Source: Cotesia glomerata (lineage: Eukaryota > Arthropoda > Insecta > Hymenoptera > Braconidae). From it: a stretch of DNA of 64,000 bases. Position numbers and translations under genes: made by a program. Position 1 is the stretch's first letter; each line of letters opens with the position of its first letter. This document shows positions 59,733 through 64,000 of this stretch, piece by piece. A model generated the notes under the pieces. That model was not told where the DNA came from and made no database searches. It was given only the letters and a program-made list of their open reading frames with translations. Where the stretch lies: the NCBI RefSeq assembly GCF_020080835.1, contig NC_058162.1, positions 1,240,001 through 1,304,000 on the forward strand, in the 5' to 3' direction.

Positions 59733-62700
59733 TTATTCCTCCGCTTCTTCTTTTTCTTCTTCTTCCTCCTCTTTTCTCTTCTCCAGCAGGACCTCTCTTA
59801 CATATCCCGTCATTGCTGTCCAGTTGTCTGTCGACGTCAGCATCCAAGGGACGACGTCTTCGGGCCTTTGAGGCACTTCCTTCTCTTCCCGCCAGCGCAG
59901 TCGTATTTCAGACCAACGTTGGCAGTCGAAAAAGGTGTGCTCAGCAGTGTCAGCAACTCCCGGACAGTAAACACAGTAAGGATCGTTTCGGATCCCCATA
60001 CGATGTAGGTAGGCATTGAACTGTCCATGACCAGTAAGGAACTGTGTGAAATAGTAGTCTACCCCCCCGCAGTCCCTCAGTACCCAGTCACGGATCTGCC
60101 CAATAAGTCTATACGTCCAACGCCCTGTCTCCCTGTTTCCCAGCGCTCTTGCCAGAGCTCAAAGGTCTCCTCACGTTCGCGGGTTCTCACGTCTTTCATG
60201 AGTCCTTCGCCAGCCCGCCGGGCATCCCAGATCCGCTTCCTTTCGAGACCCAGTAGGTCGATTGGAATTACCCCCGAGATGACCAACACAGCTGCCTCTG
60301 AGACCGTTCGATAGGCGCAGGCTATCCTCAGCGCACCTCTTCGTTGTACCGATGCCAGTTGCTTCCGATATTTCTCTACTTTGAGTGCCTCTCCCCATAT
60401 CTCTACTCCGTAGAGCATAATCGAGTTAGCGACACCCATGAGAGCTCGTCTGCGGCTGCTCCTTGGTCCCCCGACATTTGGCATAAGCCGGGAAAGATTT
60501 GCCACCGTCGTTGCTGCTCTTGTGGCCACACTGACAATCTGGTCTCGAAACGTCAATTTCGAGTCTATTGTCACTCCGAGGTATTTCAGAGCCCCCCGAC
60601 TCTCGATGTGTTGATCCACAACTTGAGTCTGGAAGGGGTTCGGAAACCACCTCTGAGCTGTGAGTACCACCACCTCCGTCTTCGCGGTGGCCAGCATCAA
60701 CCCATGATCGTTAAGCCATGCGTTGATGGAGGCCGCAACAAGCTTCACCAATCCCTGCGCTTCGCCTTCGTTCCGCGCAAGTATTAGTGCTGCCACGTCG
60801 TCAGCAAAACCCTCCAGCTTTACCTCCTGCGGTAGATCTAGGCGCAGAAGTGCATCATAAAGGATAACCCAGAGTTCTGGTCCGAGGATTGAACCCTGCG
60901 CTGCTCCTCCACTCAGCTCCTTCATGACCTGTCCTACAGTAGTCTCATACATCAAGTAACGATCACTTAAGTAATCATTTATGATGCGAATGAGATACTC
61001 CGATAGACCTAATTTCCGAAGCGCCCTCATTATATCCGGCCATCTTGCCGAATTAAATGCATTTTTGACGTCAAACGTCATCATTATGCATACTGGACGG
61101 CACTGATGATGACCCGTCCAGGCTTGTTTAGCAAATGAAAGCGCTTCCGAAATGGCACCAATTGTACTGCAACCCGGCCGAAAGCCATGTTGGTTTTCAG
61201 CCAGGCCACCAGCATCGGTCACTTCTTTCCGCAGTCGATTCCTAATAAGGGCTTCGAAAATCTTCCCTGCGACATCTAACATGCACAGTGGTCTGTAGGA
61301 CGAAGGTGTATAGGGTGGACCTTTACCTTTATCCAACAGAACCAACCGTTGCAGTTTCCATCTTTTCGGAAAGACTCCAGTCGAGATGCAGGCGTTGTAA
61401 GTATCAAGGAGCAGTTGTTCATGCTTTTTTATAAGGACCTTATAGGCCTCGACGGGAATGCCGTCAGGACCCGGGGCCTTACCTACCTTGAGGGACTTAA
61501 CAACTGCCCGCAGCTCCACTGCTGTGAAAAGTGGGCACTCGTCATCGGATATTACACCTTGAGTGCATACCCGTTTTTCGCGATCGGGAAACAGAGTTTG
61601 GACTATTTCCTCCATCCTATCGGGTTCCATAGGAGCTACTGAACCGCGACCAACAAATTTGCGAGTGACGATCCGGTAGCCATTGCCCCATAGATCCTCA
61701 TCCACTTCTCTGCAGATCGCCTTCCAGCACCTCCCTTTGCTCGCCTTGATCTCCGTGACGAGTCGCTTCTTCGCCGCTTTGTACTCGTCGTTCTTTTGCT
61801 GCCCAGTATCTCGCTTTCGCGACCTAAGTGCTTGCCTCCGCAGACGCAAGCACTCAGCCCTGAGCAGCGCAATTTCTGCTGTCCACCAGTAAACCGGCTT
61901 CCTTCGAGAGCTTGCGGAACGGCGAGGCATAGCAGCGTCGCACCCTGCAACGATCACTTCCATCGTTTGACCGACAAGTGTCTCAACATTTTCGCGCGAC
62001 TCTGCAAAAAAGTCAGGAAGCGTGTCAATTCTATCTGAGACCGCATTTTGAAATGCGCCCTCATCCAGGAGTGACACCCTCCATCCTGCTTGCTTCATTT
62101 GTCGCTTCGGCACAGTAGGTGGGTTACCCCTCACACTGTTGACCGTATACGAAATATATTGGTGATCACTTGCCGTATACTCCTCCAAAACAGCCCAGTC
62201 TGAGATTACTCCCGCTGTCCGTTGAGTAGCAAAAGTTATGTCTAAAATCGACCAACGCGCGCCAACTCTCCGGAAAGTGGGTGTATTTCCCTATTCACAA
62301 TGACAAGGTCGAAACCTGCCGTCATGTCCAGGAGCTCATCACCCCGCGTGTCACTATAATCCATTCCCCAATCGATCGACTTTGCGTTGAAGTCACCACC
62401 TATCACTATCTCTCCTTCAAGATGGCGGACTACTCGTTCGAGATTGTCAACCCTCTTTCGGAAATCTACAATAGGCTCGCTGTGGGTGAAATAACACGAC
62501 ACGAAGGTAACTGCTGGTGTCTCGACCCACACAATGCCGTCCCTCGATCCACTGTTACGCACAGAAAGGCGACTTCGATCCGGAATCCAAATTGCCGCTG
62601 TGCCTGTAGGGTCACAGTACCAATTCGTCCCAGACACAGAATGGTATTGCTCTGATACCAGAACAATATCCATTCCGTTGTTACGATTTCTAGCGTAAAG

Positions 62701-62754
62701 CATATCAAGGGCCAGTTTGCACCGATGTAGATTCACCTGCAGCACCTTAGCCAT
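59733..62754 (-). pseudogene. Retrotransposon ORF2 (endonuclease-reverse transcriptase), frameshifted
   Basis: Starts ATG at 62754 (MAKVLQVNLHRCKLALDMLY), overlapping the ORF1 stop. An APE-type endonuclease follows (IVLVSEQYH, SCYFTHSEP, EIVIGGDFNAKSIDWG). The frame breaks at about 62289-62291, where a G appears to be missing in AGGGAAAT, and continues in another frame from SILDITFAT through the spacer to 60077. The reverse transcriptase includes KAPGPDGIPVEAYK, NQHGFRPGCSTIGA, GGAAQGSILGPELW and the catalytic GFADDVAALI (60797-60802). A second shift near 60120-60135 moves the C-terminal part (DYYFTQFLTGHGQFNAYLH, CVYCPGVADTAEHTFFDC) to a third frame ending at 59733 in a Glu-rich tail. With two frameshifts this copy is not translatable as one protein. 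Confidence 0.88.
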
Positions 62755-64000
62755 TTTTCTTTTGGAGTACCTCCCGATAGGTCGTACACCGTCCAGAACC
62801 TGCCACGTGATCGAAGGCTTGCCCGCTTCCCACCGCTTCACAGAGATGGCAGCGCGGAGGCTTGGTACAGGTCTTCGACTTGTGATCCGCCTCACCACAT
62901 CGCCAGCAGCAACCGCTCCGGTCTTCCCCTGCCTTGCACGAGCCAGCTAAGTGGCCCAGTCCATGGCAGCGATAGCACCGATCGAGTCGCTCCCAACGGC
63001 GGATTCGGCAAACCAGCCAGCCGACCTTGACCTTTCCCAAGGTCTCCAAGGCTGCAGCAGCCCCAAGTCTAGCCTCGATGAAAGCGCGGATGGATCCCCA
63101 TTTATTGGGTTTCGTGATGGACACGTTGAGTCCATCCGCAGTCCCACCGATAGCCCCTGCCAGGGCCGCCTTAACCTCTTCGACCGTCGTAGCGGAGTCC
63201 ATCCCGTCTATTACCAGCGTAGTGGTAGGGGCGAGATGGCGCACCTCCACGTCTCCTCCGGCTACCTCAGTGATCTTATTACCGAGCGCCGAGCGATCTT
63301 TAACAGATCCCTCGAACTCGATGAGAAGACCACCTTTTCTGGCGGTCCTCACGGCCTTAACCCCCAGACCCATTTCCTCCGGACGAAGTCCCAAGCGCAA
63401 AGCCCTCAGAACCTCATCAGAAGACCGGGACTTACCTGGGTCAATCAGCACTGCCTCCGGTCGTTGCTTCTTCCTCGGTCTCCGGTCGCCCTTGGCTGCT
63501 GTGATCCGCTTTGTCCCTGGTCCTGGTCCTGTAGTCCCTATTCCTGGTCCTTCCGGCTCCCCTGTCACTACCAGGTCTACCTGGTCCCCTGTTCCTTCCT
63601 CTATTTGTTTCTTTTTCTTCTTCTTCTTTTTCTTTTCCACCAGTTTAAACGGCTCCTCCGGTTTCTTCTGACTGTCAACTTCCATCTCTTGTGTTTCTAC
63701 ACCTGTCTTGACATCATTTCCAGTGCGCTGTCTTTTTCCCCTGACAGTGGCCACTGTGAAACTGCCGTTTGCCTGCTTCAGCACATGTTTTCTGGTCCTT
63801 CTGGTGGACTCATCGCCTGTCTCTTTACTCTCGGTGTTCGGCGTCTGTGCTGCTGCTACTTGAAGAGCCTGACGCTGGCTCCCGAAGTCCTCGAGCAGTC
63901 TCTGCCTTTCCTCCCTCTCCTTCTGGGACAGCTCTCGCTGAGCTATCTTCCAGGACTTACGGCTTACGAGGCTCTCTAGGAGTAGCCTCTCTGCCTCCTT
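62747..64000 (-). CDS. Retrotransposon ORF1 (gag-like nucleic-acid-binding protein), partial
   Basis: Open from the right edge to a stop at 62747 (417 codons visible), so the N-terminus is outside. The upstream part is charged and coiled-coil-like (RELSQKEREERQRLLEDFGS), followed by a lysine run (EKKKKKKKKKQIEE). The C-terminal part has three zinc-knuckle-type motifs: CYRCHGLGHLAGSC, CWRCGEADHKSKTC and a looser CHLCEAVGSGQAFDH...GRC. ORF1 proteins of this kind bind element RNA and take part in ribonucleoprotein assembly. The stop overlaps the ORF2 start in ATGGCTAA. Confidence 0.85.
   Translation of the reverse strand, partial: KEAERLLLESLVSRKSWKIAQRELSQKEREERQRLLEDFGSQRQALQVAAAQTPNTESKETGDESTRRTRKHVLKQANGSFTVATVRGKRQRTGNDVKTGVETQEMEVDSQKKPEEPFKLVEKKKKKKKKKQIEEGTGDQVDLVVTGEPEGPGIGTTGPGPGTKRITAAKGDRRPRKKQRPEAVLIDPGKSRSSDEVLRALRLGLRPEEMGLGVKAVRTARKGGLLIEFEGSVKDRSALGNKITEVAGGDVEVRHLAPTTTLVIDGMDSATTVEEVKAALAGAIGGTADGLNVSITKPNKWGSIRAFIEARLGAAAALETLGKVKVGWLVCRIRRWERLDRCYRCHGLGHLAGSCKAGEDRSGCCWRCGEADHKSKTCTKPPRCHLCEAVGSGQAFDHVAGSGRCTTYREVLQKKNG

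Larger units (their letters stand above)
59535..64000 (-). mobile_element. R1-clade-like non-LTR retrotransposon, 5' end outside window
   Basis: A GC-rich block in an AT-rich genome, read on the minus strand: ORF1 (gag-like, zinc knuckles), overlapping ORF2 (endonuclease, reverse transcriptase, C-terminal zinc motif), a short 3' UTR, and a 9-nt A tail (T run at 59535-59543). The architecture and the three CCHC-type motifs of ORF1 fit the R1/I group. No 28S rDNA flanks the 3' end; it sits in a Helitron-like repeat, so it is not a canonical R1 insertion. Confidence 0.85.

Noticed and set aside
62951..63979. Long plus-strand open frame opposite retrotransposon ORF1
   Set aside because: GC-rich antisense shadow of ORF1. 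The minus frame has zinc knuckles and continues to the edge; the plus frame shows no domain.

Overview
This is a piece of an AT-rich insect nuclear genome. Genes are broken by short GT-AG introns. The conserved proteins are animal-type (Lgl, NT5C2, SGSM3, ARMH3, SEPSECS). Intergenic DNA is filled with short AT-rich non-autonomous repeats. The Lgl N-terminus and the very low GC content fit Hymenoptera, probably a braconid-type parasitoid wasp. That placement is an inference from remembered protein similarity, not a database result.

Layout, left to right. The 5' part of lethal(2) giant larvae lies on the minus strand (three exons, 629-6357) and runs off the left edge. Next come a secreted glutaminyl cyclase (minus, 8533-10728), mitochondrial prolyl-tRNA synthetase (plus, 11382-13174), sulfite oxidase (minus, 13679-16297), ARMH3 (plus, 16753-20349), HMG-CoA lyase (minus, 20597-21571) and FRA10AC1 (plus, 22126-23810). 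NT5C2, the cytosolic purine 5'-nucleotidase, is on the minus strand with its common body at 24815-28904 and four alternative 5' coding exons reaching 39389. An F-box/WD-like gene (35249-37134) is nested in its longest 5' intron. SEPSECS (plus, 40788-43445), SGSM3 (plus, 45769-51009) and an intronless D-glycerate kinase (minus, 51961-53592) follow. The last 10 kb holds no host gene that I can support: AT-rich repeats, a 520-bp tandem array, a Helitron-like element, and a GC-rich R1-type non-LTR retrotransposon that runs off the right edge.

Twelve protein-coding host genes could be assembled exon by exon with consistent splice phases. They alternate strand in a compact head-to-head and tail-to-tail arrangement: QPCT/PARS2, SUOX/ARMH3 and HMGCL/FRA10AC1 are divergent pairs separated by about 450-650 bp. 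No pathway links the genes as a cluster; most are housekeeping enzymes of mitochondria or cytosol.

The non-genic part is the more unusual half. (1) Eight clusters carry about 16 long palindromes with roughly 75-bp arms; most clusters end in a small hairpin followed by CTAG, the signature of a non-autonomous Helitron/Helentron. (2) A 180-bp array of twelve 15-bp units at 27191-27370 matches the RFX X-box, inside a repeat whose second copy at 13177-13346 has only one or two units. (3) A tRNA-derived SINE-like insertion has an 18-bp perfect target duplication in an SGSM3 intron. (4) Three AT-rich MITE-like families share a terminal core AAGTTAGC. (5) The retrotransposon has inserted inside one of the Helitron-like elements.
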